From Microcaldota archaeon (GTDB taxonomy: Archaea > Micrarchaeota > Micrarchaeia > Micrarchaeales > CABMGC01): a stretch of 41,413 nucleotides of DNA. The position numbers and the translations under genes are program-made. This document shows positions 16,844 to 24,022 of this stretch, piece after piece. The stretch is from NCBI GenBank assembly GCA_021796225.1, contig JAJYOL010000007.1, forward strand, positions 1-41,413, given 5' to 3'. The notes below the pieces were generated by a model, which ran no database searches, was not told where the DNA came from, and was given only the letters and a program-made list of their open reading frames with translations. Positions within the stretch are counted from its first letter, which is position 1. Every line of letters starts with the position of its first letter.

Positions 16844-17764
16844 TTGAAAGAAAGTCCTGAAGAGAAGAGGCAGCGGCTGATAGAACTGGCAAAGGCCAGT
16901 GTAACGTCCGCGTATTCTACCGGAGAGCATTCAGTGATACTTGCAGTAAACACATCCAACGAACTCGAGCGCGCAAGAAATCTCATACATGAGAAACTCG
17001 AGGAGTGGTATGGCATATTTTTCCCCGAACTGCGGTTAAACAATCAGATAAGCTACGCGCATTTCGTATCCGAATTCGGCATGGACAAGAAGGCTGCCGA
17101 TAAGGAACAGCTGACAAAACTTCTCGGAAGCGCTGCAGACGAAGTTATCGCAAAGGCAAGCAACAGCATCGGAAGGGAACCGAGTGAAACCGAATACGCG
17201 ATGCTCAAGAAAATCGCCGATTATGAGATAGGCATGGCAAAAATGCAGGAAGATATAGACGTATATCTCAAGGAACGTGCCACCGCGATGATGCCGAACA
17301 TAACATATCTGGTGGATTTCAAGATTGCCGCGGAACTTCTCGCCAAGGCCGGTTCGCTGTCAAAAATGGCATTCATGCCTGCCGGCACGATACAGCTTCT
17401 CGGAGCGGAGAAGGCGCTGTTCAAGCACATAAAATTCAACAGCAAACCTCCAAAATACGGCATACTGTTCAAGCTTCCGCAAATAACCACTGCGAACAAA
17501 CTGGATCGCGGAAGAATAGCCAGGCTTTACGCCACAAAGATATGCATAGCGGCAAAGGCCGATGCGTTTACTAAGAATTTCATAGCGCCGAAGCTCAAGG
17601 AAGCTATCGAAGCCACGATAGAGAAATACAAGACGCAGCCGCGGAAGCCGAAACCGATGCAGCAGCAGAGAAGAAACGACTACCGTCCGAACAGATTCAA
17701 ATCCAACGGCAACAAATCCTTCAGGAACAACAGGCACGGCGGAAGAGACCGCAGGCAGAGATAA
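16844..17764 (+). CDS. Nop5/Nop56-58 homologue lacking the N-terminal fibrillarin-binding domain
   Basis: This 306-aa protein is the core of the C/D-box sRNP. The coiled-coil and NOP domains are present: SVILAVNTSNELERARNLIHEKLEEW, then MMPNITYLVDFKIAAELLAKAGSL, the GAEKALFKHIKF RNA/L7Ae-contacting block, and a basic Arg/Lys-rich C-terminal tail. Archaeal Nop5 normally has about 120 further residues at the N-terminus that hold fibrillarin. Here only about 25 residues precede the coiled coil, and only 54 bp separates it from dinB, so the domain is truly absent. The start is a TTG (16844). A transposon begins 53 bp after its stop. Confidence 0.85.
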   Translation: MKESPEEKRQRLIELAKASVTSAYSTGEHSVILAVNTSNELERARNLIHEKLEEWYGIFFPELRLNNQISYAHFVSEFGMDKKAADKEQLTKLLGSAADEVIAKASNSIGREPSETEYAMLKKIADYEIGMAKMQEDIDVYLKERATAMMPNITYLVDFKIAAELLAKAGSLSKMAFMPAGTIQLLGAEKALFKHIKFNSKPPKYGILFKLPQITTANKLDRGRIARLYATKICIAAKADAFTKNFIAPKLKEAIEATIEKYKTQPRKPKPMQQQRRNDYRPNRFKSNGNKSFRNNRHGGRDRRQR

Positions 17765-17808
17765 ATCTCCGGCAAGTAGATCGCGTAAACTTATTCATCT
17801 GCAACGGC

Positions 17809-17817
17809 AGTTTTACC
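17809..17817 (+). repeat. Target-site duplication, left (AGTTTTACC)
   Basis: AGTTTTACC directly precedes the left end of the transposon and recurs exactly after the right end at 22793-22801. A 9-bp duplication is a normal length for IS4-like DDE transposases. Confidence 0.85.
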
Positions 17818-17833
17818 GGCTTTGTATAAATAG
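17818..17833 (+). repeat. Transposon terminal inverted repeat, left
   Basis: GGCTTTGTATAAATAG matches the complement of 22777-22792 at 16 of 16 positions. Beyond that one mismatch and two matches follow. Confidence 0.9.
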
Positions 17834-17837
17834 AGGC

Positions 17838-17875
17838 ACTTTTTATACAGAGTGAGGACCTTTTATACAGCATCC
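17838..17875 (+). repeat. Subterminal direct repeat, left, with two TTTATACA iterons
   Basis: This 38-bp stretch contains TTTTTATACAG and CTTTTATACAG and aligns in direct orientation with 22737-22775 (27 of the first 33 positions). It is a likely transposase-binding region. The inner iteron also resembles a TATA box about 45 bp upstream of the endonuclease ATG. Confidence 0.7.
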
Positions 17876-17911
17876 ATTATTAATCTTTCCAGTGTTTTAT
17901 TTACGTTGGAC

Positions 17912-18790
17912 ATGGAAAACTCACAGAGATTAGAAACCAGCGATAATTTGATAAAGGAGTGCATACTTGATTTGTATATAAATCCCAAGAAATCAATGGT
18001 CAAATGGTCTAAAATTACCAATCAGACTGCACAAGGTAAATTTGCCTATCCGAGTCAACATCTCGCCTCTTTGATTACTGGAATTAAAGGAAAAGGTAGT
18101 GCAGCAAGAGGAGACGATTTGGCGGATGGTTCTGAAATCAAATCATGTAGCAGGGCAGACCAGTTGAGGTCTTGCAACAACTGTGGAGCAAATGTTCTGC
18201 TCTGGCAAAAAGAATGTCCAAACTGTGGTTCTACGGATATAAAAGTAGACACAAGTTCTCATTGGATATTTCCTATAAGGTCAGATGATGAATTGGATTT
18301 GCTTCTCAATAGGGTTCCCAGAATAATCTTCATTTTATTTGACAAAGAAGATTCCGAATCAGAAAATATAAGGATTAGAGCGTGGACTGTAAATCCACAA
18401 GAGAGCTATGTAAAGGCATTTTTCACAGATTATTATGTAAATAATTTCAAAATGAAGACGGATAAGGGCGAGAAACCTGCACCTTGCAATCTTCATCCAT
18501 TGAAATACGATTTCTTTATGATGCGGCCAAAACTGATATTTCATGCAGACATAATTGAAAATGATGTTGAAATAGAATTTTGGGACTTGAAACATCCTAA
18601 AGAACAGCCCATGTTCTCTCATTTGTTGAGCAAGGAACAACTAATTCAAATTTTCGGGAAAAAGGTATCTGTACTCAAAAAAACGCAAATAGTGGAGAAA
18701 TTCCCTTATATTCCACAAAAAGATTTCGACAAATTGGTCATGAAAAAGAAAGTCCTAAAGAAATACAAACAAAAATATGTCAGGCGTTAG
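17912..18790 (+). CDS. MamI-like type II restriction endonuclease
   Basis: This 292-aa protein matches my memory of the MamI restriction endonuclease family (Pfam RE_MamI). The core is ARGDDLADGSEIKSCSRADQ, in which E/D...E-x-K residues (ADGSEIK) fit a PD-(D/E)XK active site. Next comes a zinc-ribbon CNNCGANVLLWQKECPNCGS and the WIFPIRSDDELDLLLNRVPR block. MamI cuts a GAT-N4-ATC site; specificity here is unproven. The neighbouring DNA methyltransferase on the other strand, overlapping tail-to-tail, supports the assignment. The ATG at 17912 is preferred over upstream in-frame codons within the transposon end repeats. A TATA-like iteron ends about 42 bp upstream. Confidence 0.75.
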   Translation: MENSQRLETSDNLIKECILDLYINPKKSMVKWSKITNQTAQGKFAYPSQHLASLITGIKGKGSAARGDDLADGSEIKSCSRADQLRSCNNCGANVLLWQKECPNCGSTDIKVDTSSHWIFPIRSDDELDLLLNRVPRIIFILFDKEDSESENIRIRAWTVNPQESYVKAFFTDYYVNNFKMKTDKGEKPAPCNLHPLKYDFFMMRPKLIFHADIIENDVEIEFWDLKHPKEQPMFSHLLSKEQLIQIFGKKVSVLKKTQIVEKFPYIPQKDFDKLVMKKKVLKKYKQKYVRR

Positions 18791-19731
18791 TGTAGTGATT
18801 TTTGTGCTAATTCTGTTTTAATTCGTTGTTCGGCTATTTTAGAATATTTCTTATCAATCTCGATTCCTATGAATTTCCTGCCCAATCTCATTGAGGCCAC
18901 CGCAGTTGTTCCACTTCCCAAGAAGGGGTCTAACACTAAATTACCTTTGTTAGAACTTGCAATTACTAGCCTCTCGATTAGTTTTAATGGCTTTTGCGTT
19001 GAATGGTTCCTATCCTCTTTATAGAAGTCTATATCCGTCCAAACATCACTAAATCCCATCTGTGGATTAAATGTGAAATTGACCTCTGAATAATCCATCT
19101 TGAATTTAAGTATTTCTTGCAGTCTATCCCACATTTCCCTTGTTGGAATCTGCGCCAAGATATTTTCTCCTGTGTATAACGACCAAACCCCGCCACCATT
19201 TGTTTTGACGTGCAGTTTTTCATTTATTTCCTTGGCAGTAAAACCAAGTTCCTTTTGTCTTTCTTTAAGGAACTTCTTTATGTTAGGCTGATTATTCTTG
19301 ACGAAAAAGAAAATGCTCTCTGTCGTTGTTGGAAACATCTTATAAGTGCTCGTTTTTCTTCCGCTTATAGACCTCATGCCCTTATCCACTACTATCTGCT
19401 GTCTAAAAACAAATCCATATTTCTCCGCTATTGGTAGTATCTTGGATAGAAGTTTAACATAACCAAAGAGCCAGAATGACGAGTTTGTTTTAGCAATCCT
19501 TGACAACTCTTTAATCCATTTCTCTGTCCATACTAAATAGTCCTCTTCCGTCCTCCATTTGAAGTCCCATTTTTCGTTTACGGTTTTAAAATAGGGTGGG
19601 TCTGCTATGGTCAAATCTACTGATTTGGCTGGAAGCCTTCCCATGACTGAAATTGCGTCGCCGTTTATGATTTTATCGAATAAAGAATCAATTTTAGTAA
19701 TTTTTCCTAATTGATTTTCGGTTATTATCAT
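18787..19731 (-). CDS. Beta-class DNA (adenine-N6 or cytosine-N4) methyltransferase
   Basis: This 314-aa amino-methyltransferase has the catalytic motif DPPYFKTV (44-51) ahead of the SAM-binding motif DPFLGSGTTAVASMRLG near the C-terminus. The order (motif IV before motif I) defines the beta class. A central variable region (about 130-230) probably recognises DNA. It should protect the site cut by the neighbouring endonuclease. Its ATG follows the TAA of the transposase gene with no gap, so its translation is likely coupled to transposase expression. Its stop overlaps the convergent endonuclease stop by 3-4 bp. Confidence 0.9.
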   Translation of the reverse strand: MIITENQLGKITKIDSLFDKIINGDAISVMGRLPAKSVDLTIADPPYFKTVNEKWDFKWRTEEDYLVWTEKWIKELSRIAKTNSSFWLFGYVKLLSKILPIAEKYGFVFRQQIVVDKGMRSISGRKTSTYKMFPTTTESIFFFVKNNQPNIKKFLKERQKELGFTAKEINEKLHVKTNGGGVWSLYTGENILAQIPTREMWDRLQEILKFKMDYSEVNFTFNPQMGFSDVWTDIDFYKEDRNHSTQKPLKLIERLVIASSNKGNLVLDPFLGSGTTAVASMRLGRKFIGIEIDKKYSKIAEQRIKTELAQKSLH

Positions 19732-20982
19732 TTAAACACCCATATAGAATTTAGGTTCTATTCCCAACTCATGCATTTCCTGTATAAGCACTACAATATT
19801 ATGACATAAAACCTTTAAAAGTACCTCGTTTAGCTGTGCAGTCTTATCTTTGCTTCTTACAAAGTCAGTGAACTTTGCCTTCATCATATTAAAGGTTGAT
19901 TCTACATTACTTCTGTTATGGTAATGCTCTAAAAAGTCCTCTCTATTATATACAAAATAATTGAACATTTTACGCCATATGTGTCCTTTACCTCTTGGTT
20001 TTCCAGTAGCATTAGACCTAAAAGGTATGTATGCAGTTCCGCCTATTTGCTCTACATACCCATAGTTATCTCTGCTTGAATAGGCTTTATCTGCCGATAC
20101 TTCTTGCATATTAAAACCGCTTTTACTTGTTTCTTCTACAAGTGGTATAAAATGAGGGCAATCGCTATCTTTCCAATTACCATCTAAGCCAACATCCACG
20201 GCAGTTATGATATTGGTCTTTACGCCTGTGCAAATATGAACTTTAATCCATTCATGCTCTTTACCTGTATGGTGTGTTTCTCTGCAATAGTCATTAAACT
20301 TAGTTGTTCTAAACCCAGAACTATCTATTGCGAATTTTGTTTCTACTGCCTTTAATGGTATAGCTGATAATGTTATTAGCTCTTTTAGGATGGGTGTAAA
20401 TTTCTCGCTCTGTATGTATTTGCCTACTGCCGTAAAGGAACTTTGCCTACTTATGTAGTTCTTTTCTACGGCAATCTTTACGTCGCCTTGAAATCTTCTC
20501 AACGAAAATGTCGAATATACCTTTAGTGCAGAGCAAAAGACCATATCCTTTAATTGCAGTCTGGGCCTACCGAAAGAGTATAGAGGTTCTTCTATATCCT
20601 TGCATAAATCAAAAAGCAGTTCCATAAATAGCTCCTGCTCCTTTATTTGCGCCTTATCATAAGCGGGCCAATTCTGCGGATATGTAATGCGCTTTGTCTG
20701 CGTTATTGTAGTTGTGCCATCCTGATTGAACTTTCTCGATATGGTTATATCCACAGCGAATATGTGCTTGCATCTAAGCCCTCTTTCCGTGAAGTCAGGG
20801 CAAGTGCAAGTAGGCCCATCTATTCTGAGTGCTACTTTGTAAATTTGATGCGGATTAGTCTGCGAAGGTACTAACCAATCACCATTTTTTGGGATTACTT
20901 TTTGTGTTTGAGCTATTGCATAACCCCTCTGTTTTCTTAGTCTAAGAAGGTCTTGGCAGATCATTTTATTCACCTTATTCAT
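19732..20982 (-). CDS. DDE transposase with N-terminal SWIM zinc finger
   Basis: This roughly 416-aa transposase has a SWIM finger (CTC...CKH, C63/C65/C75/H77 in the longest reading frame) followed by an RNase H-like DDE_Tnp_1 catalytic core. D224 lies in AIDSSGF, D302 in SADKAYSSRDN and E365 in RSNVESTFNMMKAKF, with the usual IS4/IS5-like Y/R signature. All three catalytic acids are present, so it may be active. An ATG at 20982 was chosen; a TTG at 20994 would add four residues. It is the only transposase in the element. The SWIM finger at the N-terminus differs from eukaryotic MULE transposases, where it is C-terminal. Confidence 0.88.
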   Translation of the reverse strand: MNKVNKMICQDLLRLRKQRGYAIAQTQKVIPKNGDWLVPSQTNPHQIYKVALRIDGPTCTCPDFTERGLRCKHIFAVDITISRKFNQDGTTTITQTKRITYPQNWPAYDKAQIKEQELFMELLFDLCKDIEEPLYSFGRPRLQLKDMVFCSALKVYSTFSLRRFQGDVKIAVEKNYISRQSSFTAVGKYIQSEKFTPILKELITLSAIPLKAVETKFAIDSSGFRTTKFNDYCRETHHTGKEHEWIKVHICTGVKTNIITAVDVGLDGNWKDSDCPHFIPLVEETSKSGFNMQEVSADKAYSSRDNYGYVEQIGGTAYIPFRSNATGKPRGKGHIWRKMFNYFVYNREDFLEHYHNRSNVESTFNMMKAKFTDFVRSKDKTAQLNEVLLKVLCHNIVVLIQEMHELGIEPKFYMGV

Positions 20983-21120
20983 TATATTGAACAATAAGAT
21001 ATATAAAGCTTATTCTTTTAAATGAATAATATACTATACACCTTATTGAATAAGATTTGACGACTGTAAAAAGCTTATTCGCTTAAATGAACAGAAAGGC
21101 ATATATACTTTATTATTTAA
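20983..21120. promoter_or_regulatory. Divergent promoter region with repeated GAATAAG/CTTATTC boxes
   Basis: Between the transposase and ATPase starts there are at least six boxes of CTTATT or its complement. These include the near-palindrome CTTATTGAATAAG (21041-21053) and two 27-bp direct copies (AAAGCTTATTC-N2-TTAAATGAA, at about 21005 and 21071). A third partial copy, TTTAAATGAATAATAT, covers the ATPase start. TATA-like stretches (TATATAAAG, GCATATATAC) serve each side. The arrangement suggests a common operator, perhaps bound by a product of the element. Confidence 0.6.
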
Positions 21121-22605
21121 ATGAATAATATGGCCTGGAAAGAATATTTGCAAGAAAGAATAAATGCTATGCCTTCCCTAATAAAGGAAAACACTAAAGC
21201 AGGGACATTAGTTGAACGGCCTGCACTCTATAGAGTAATGAGATTTGCACGGTCGTTCATAAATAATGAAGGAGACTCAAGAATGGTAATTTTGTATGGA
21301 TTGAGAGGCATAGGCAAATCAACAATTTTATATCAAGCGTATGATAGGTTAGCTAAAGGTAGTTTTGAGGGGTCAATAAAAAAACCCGTGCCTAAGGAGA
21401 ATATGCTCTACCTATCCTTAGACCAAGTTATGCTGCAACCTGAGTATTCGGAAGGTAAAAGCCCATTGTACGAAGCCGTAAAGAACTTCTGTTCTGAGAT
21501 ACATAACACCACCATAGAAGACCTCAATGAAAAATTGTTTATATTAGTTGATGAAGCCCAATTTGATAAGAAGTGGGCAGTTGCATCAAAAACTATCTTC
21601 GATTCGTCTAAAAATATTTTCTTAGTTATAACTGGTTCTTCTGCTTTAGCTCTAAATATAGACACAGATACTGCAAGGAGAGCGATAAAAGAACCACTTT
21701 TCCCGTTAAATTTTATGGAATACCAACTCATGAGTAATAATATATTCCCCCCACGTGGAACTGCCGAGAGCCTAAAAAGACTTATACTTCAAAATGATAT
21801 CAGCATGATTCCGATTTTAAACAAAACAATCGCTAAAATAAAAGAGGATATTGCAGCAAAACGCAAAAGTCTGAGTGGGAGTCTTGAAGATTATCTTACT
21901 ATGGGGGGGTTCCCTTATGGGCTCATAACCTCAAAAGAGATAGCGTATCGTAGGATACTCGATATGATTACAAGGATAGTATCTCAAGACGTTCCAACAA
22001 TAAACAATTATGAAATGGATGTCATACCCCAAATAATGAGAGTAATAGGAGCTGTAGCACTAAAACCATCTGGAGAATTGCCGCAGACAAAATTATCTGA
22101 AAATCTTAACATACCACTTGCTAAATTGAATAGTATACTAGATACCCTTCAAAAAACCCACCTGATATTTTCAGTAAAACCACATCCTTCCCCATTAGAT
22201 AGACGGGGGGTAAACAAAGCTTTCAAATTCTATTTTATGTCCCCTACCTTACTTAGCGCACTACTCTATTTGAACGGCAAAACAACAATAACAAATGATA
22301 TTAAAAGTTTACTTTGGGAAAATGCTGTAGGTTCTACACTGCATAAATTATGTTTTACGACTGGTACTTTATACAATCTTTTTTATGATGCAAGATATGA
22401 AACTAATGTGGATTTTATCTTGGAAAACCCGCTTGCTGACCAAAACGTACCCATAGAGGTTGGATTAAACAAGGATACTGCTCAGATAAAAAATGCTATT
22501 GAAATGTATAAAGCGAGGTATGGGGTAATTGTATCTGATGTTCAAGAGATAAGTTATACAGATCGCATAATAACAATGCCGTTCTGGTTCTTCTTATACT
22601 TATGA
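21121..22605 (+). CDS. AAA+ ATPase of the archaeal AAA_14/DUF4143-like family
   Basis: This 494-aa ATPase has Walker A GLRGIGKST (60-68), Walker B ILVDEAQF (about 140-147), a sensor-1 stretch LVITGSSALALN, and a family-typical PLNFMEYQLM segment. A winged-helix region (KLSENLNIPLAKLNSILDTL) and a C-terminal part resembling a nuclease-like DUF4143 fold (FDARYETNVDFIL...PIEVGLNKD) follow, the latter with a D...E-x-x pattern. Proteins of this type are common in archaea and their function is largely unknown. On this element it may assist transposition, as in TnsC/IstB helper ATPases, but it is not of the IstB family. It is read from the shared divergent promoter. Confidence 0.8.
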   Translation: MNNMAWKEYLQERINAMPSLIKENTKAGTLVERPALYRVMRFARSFINNEGDSRMVILYGLRGIGKSTILYQAYDRLAKGSFEGSIKKPVPKENMLYLSLDQVMLQPEYSEGKSPLYEAVKNFCSEIHNTTIEDLNEKLFILVDEAQFDKKWAVASKTIFDSSKNIFLVITGSSALALNIDTDTARRAIKEPLFPLNFMEYQLMSNNIFPPRGTAESLKRLILQNDISMIPILNKTIAKIKEDIAAKRKSLSGSLEDYLTMGGFPYGLITSKEIAYRRILDMITRIVSQDVPTINNYEMDVIPQIMRVIGAVALKPSGELPQTKLSENLNIPLAKLNSILDTLQKTHLIFSVKPHPSPLDRRGVNKAFKFYFMSPTLLSALLYLNGKTTITNDIKSLLWENAVGSTLHKLCFTTGTLYNLFYDARYETNVDFILENPLADQNVPIEVGLNKDTAQIKNAIEMYKARYGVIVSDVQEISYTDRIITMPFWFFLYL

Positions 22606-22736
22606 GTACTTTTTAAAGGTTCAACTAACCTAAACATCGTGTCTTTCCCATAACCCAAGGAAACGTGGCTTGTTTCTATAGCGGTAGCCTATCGCATTTT
22701 GTAAGCGGATTATGAATCTAAAAAAATTTAAGGATT

Positions 22737-22775
22737 ACTTTTTATACAAAATCAGGACTTATTATACAAGATTCC
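22737..22775 (+). repeat. Subterminal direct repeat, right, with TTATACA iterons
   Basis: Aligns in the same orientation with 17838-17875, sharing ACTTTTTATACA and AGGAC and a second TTATACA. A third TTTATACA lies inside the terminal repeat just to the right, giving three iterons with about 20-bp spacing at this end. Confidence 0.7.
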
Positions 22776-22776
22776 A

Positions 22777-22792
22777 CTATTTATACAAAGCC
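22777..22792 (-). repeat. Transposon terminal inverted repeat, right
   Basis: CTATTTATACAAAGCC is the exact complement of the left end and is followed at once by the second AGTTTTACC copy. Confidence 0.9.
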
Positions 22793-22801
22793 AGTTTTAC
22801 C
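22793..22801 (+). repeat. Target-site duplication, right (AGTTTTACC)
   Basis: Exact copy of 17809-17817. Removing the element and one copy rebuilds a continuous intergenic stretch between nop5 and tfb. Confidence 0.85.
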
Positions 22802-22851
22802 GAAAGATTTAAATATCTTATCCTATAACATTTATCTGCTTGTTTTGGAAA

Positions 22852-22861
22852 GGTTTATAAA
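22852..22861 (+). promoter_or_regulatory. Putative TATA box of tfb
   Basis: GGTTTATAAAGC lies about 80 bp before the tfb ATG and only about 60 bp beyond the transposon end, so the insertion replaced everything further upstream of the tfb promoter. Confidence 0.45.
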
Positions 22862-22936
22862 GCTTATTATAAGGAGAACCGAATACAAACGGCATATTGC
22901 GGAAAAATTCTATCTATAACATTTCAAGTGATTTAC

Positions 22937-24001
22937 ATGGCGTCAAACAAGAAAACGAAGAACGTGAAACAGGGGGCTGAACAGCATGCGAGAAAGCATG
23001 AGTCGTCCCATGCAGTTTCAGAAGAAGGCAATTACGCTTCATACGGTCAGGAACACGGGTCCCAGGCAGGAAGCAGATCGCGCGATCTCGGCGGTGCAGC
23101 AAAGAAGTGCACAAGCTGTGGGAGCAGCGACATAATTTTCGATAACGAACGCGGAGAATACATTTGCAACAACTGCGGTCTCGTTATAGAGGAAAACATA
23201 ACGGACAGCGGTCCGGAATGGAGAGCATTCGATGCAGATCAGAGGAATGCGAGAGCAAGAACTGGTGCACCGATAAAGTACATGAAACCCAACAAGGGCC
23301 TTGTAACCGAAATTGACATGTATAATAAGGATATAAGGGGAACGAAGCTTCCTTCAAAGAGACAGGCACAGCTTTACAGGATGAGGAAGTGGCACAAGAG
23401 GGCAAGCATTGCGAGCTCAAGCGAGAGAAACTATCTCGTTGCACTTCCGGAATTGAACAGAGTTGCAAGTTATCTGGGATTGCCTGACAACATAAGGGAG
23501 CAGGCTGCGTTGCTGTACAGACAGTGCGTAAAGAACAATCTGATACGCGGAAGACCTATAGAAACGGTAGTTAACGTAGCGATATATGCAACATGCAGAG
23601 CGGCAGGAATGCCGAGAACGCTCGACGAAATAGCGGACATATCCGGAGTCCCGAAGAAGGAAGTCGGAAGAACATACCGCGTTGTCGCACACGAACTCAA
23701 TCTTAAGATACCGCTTACGGATCCGTCAAGCTATGTACCCAGGTATGTTGCAGCGCTTAAACTCAGCGGAGAAGCGCAGGAGAAATCCATGCTGCTTCTG
23801 AAGCAGGCAATGAAGAAGGGACTTGCAAGCGGGAGAAGCCCTACAGGCGTTTCTGCAGCTGCGGTTTACATAGCCGGCGCTCTCGTCGGTGAAAGGAGAA
23901 CGCAGAAGGAAGTTGCCGATGTTGCTGGAGTAACGGAAGTCACGATAAGGAACAGGTACAGGGAGCTCAAGAAGGAGCTCAACATAGACGTAAGTCTGTG
24001 A
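22937..24001 (+). CDS. tfb: Transcription initiation factor B (TFB/TFIIB)
   Basis: This 354-aa basal factor bridges TBP-bound promoters and RNA polymerase. The zinc ribbon is CTSC (58-61) and CNNC (77-80). The B-reader/linker includes GPEWRAFD, and two cyclin folds follow (ELNRVASYLGLPDNIREQAALLYR; VPRYVAALKLSGEAQEKSMLLL), the last ending in a typical TFB C-terminus. About 55 extra residues before the ribbon are Lys/Glu/Gln/His-rich and probably disordered, which is longer than in most archaeal TFBs. ATG at 22937 was chosen over a GTG nine bases upstream. Four genes follow closely in the same direction. Confidence 0.95.
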   Translation: MASNKKTKNVKQGAEQHARKHESSHAVSEEGNYASYGQEHGSQAGSRSRDLGGAAKKCTSCGSSDIIFDNERGEYICNNCGLVIEENITDSGPEWRAFDADQRNARARTGAPIKYMKPNKGLVTEIDMYNKDIRGTKLPSKRQAQLYRMRKWHKRASIASSSERNYLVALPELNRVASYLGLPDNIREQAALLYRQCVKNNLIRGRPIETVVNVAIYATCRAAGMPRTLDEIADISGVPKKEVGRTYRVVAHELNLKIPLTDPSSYVPRYVAALKLSGEAQEKSMLLLKQAMKKGLASGRSPTGVSAAAVYIAGALVGERRTQKEVADVAGVTEVTIRNRYRELKKELNIDVSL

Positions 24002-24022
24002 TCCTACAGGTGAATTTGCCTT

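Larger units (their letters stand above)
17818..22792. mobile_element. Transposon carrying a restriction-modification system and an AAA+ ATPase (4,975 bp)
   Basis: The element is bounded by perfect 16-bp inverted repeats (GGCTTTGTATAAATAG, 17818-17833 and complement 22777-22792) and flanked by a 9-bp direct target duplication. Inside are a MamI-like endonuclease (+), a beta-class methyltransferase and DDE/SWIM transposase (both minus), and an AAA+ ATPase (+). The DNA is visibly more A/T-rich than the genes on either side, with a different codon preference. It sits in the gap between nop5 and tfb, leaving both genes intact. There are no inner IS ends around the transposase, so the whole unit appears to move together. 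Confidence 0.88.

Noticed and set aside
19732-21120. The transposase gene as a separate IS nested inside the restriction unit.
   Set aside because: No inverted repeats or target duplications border it, its stop is joined directly to the methyltransferase start, and the only complete ends are the outer ones at 17818 and 22792.
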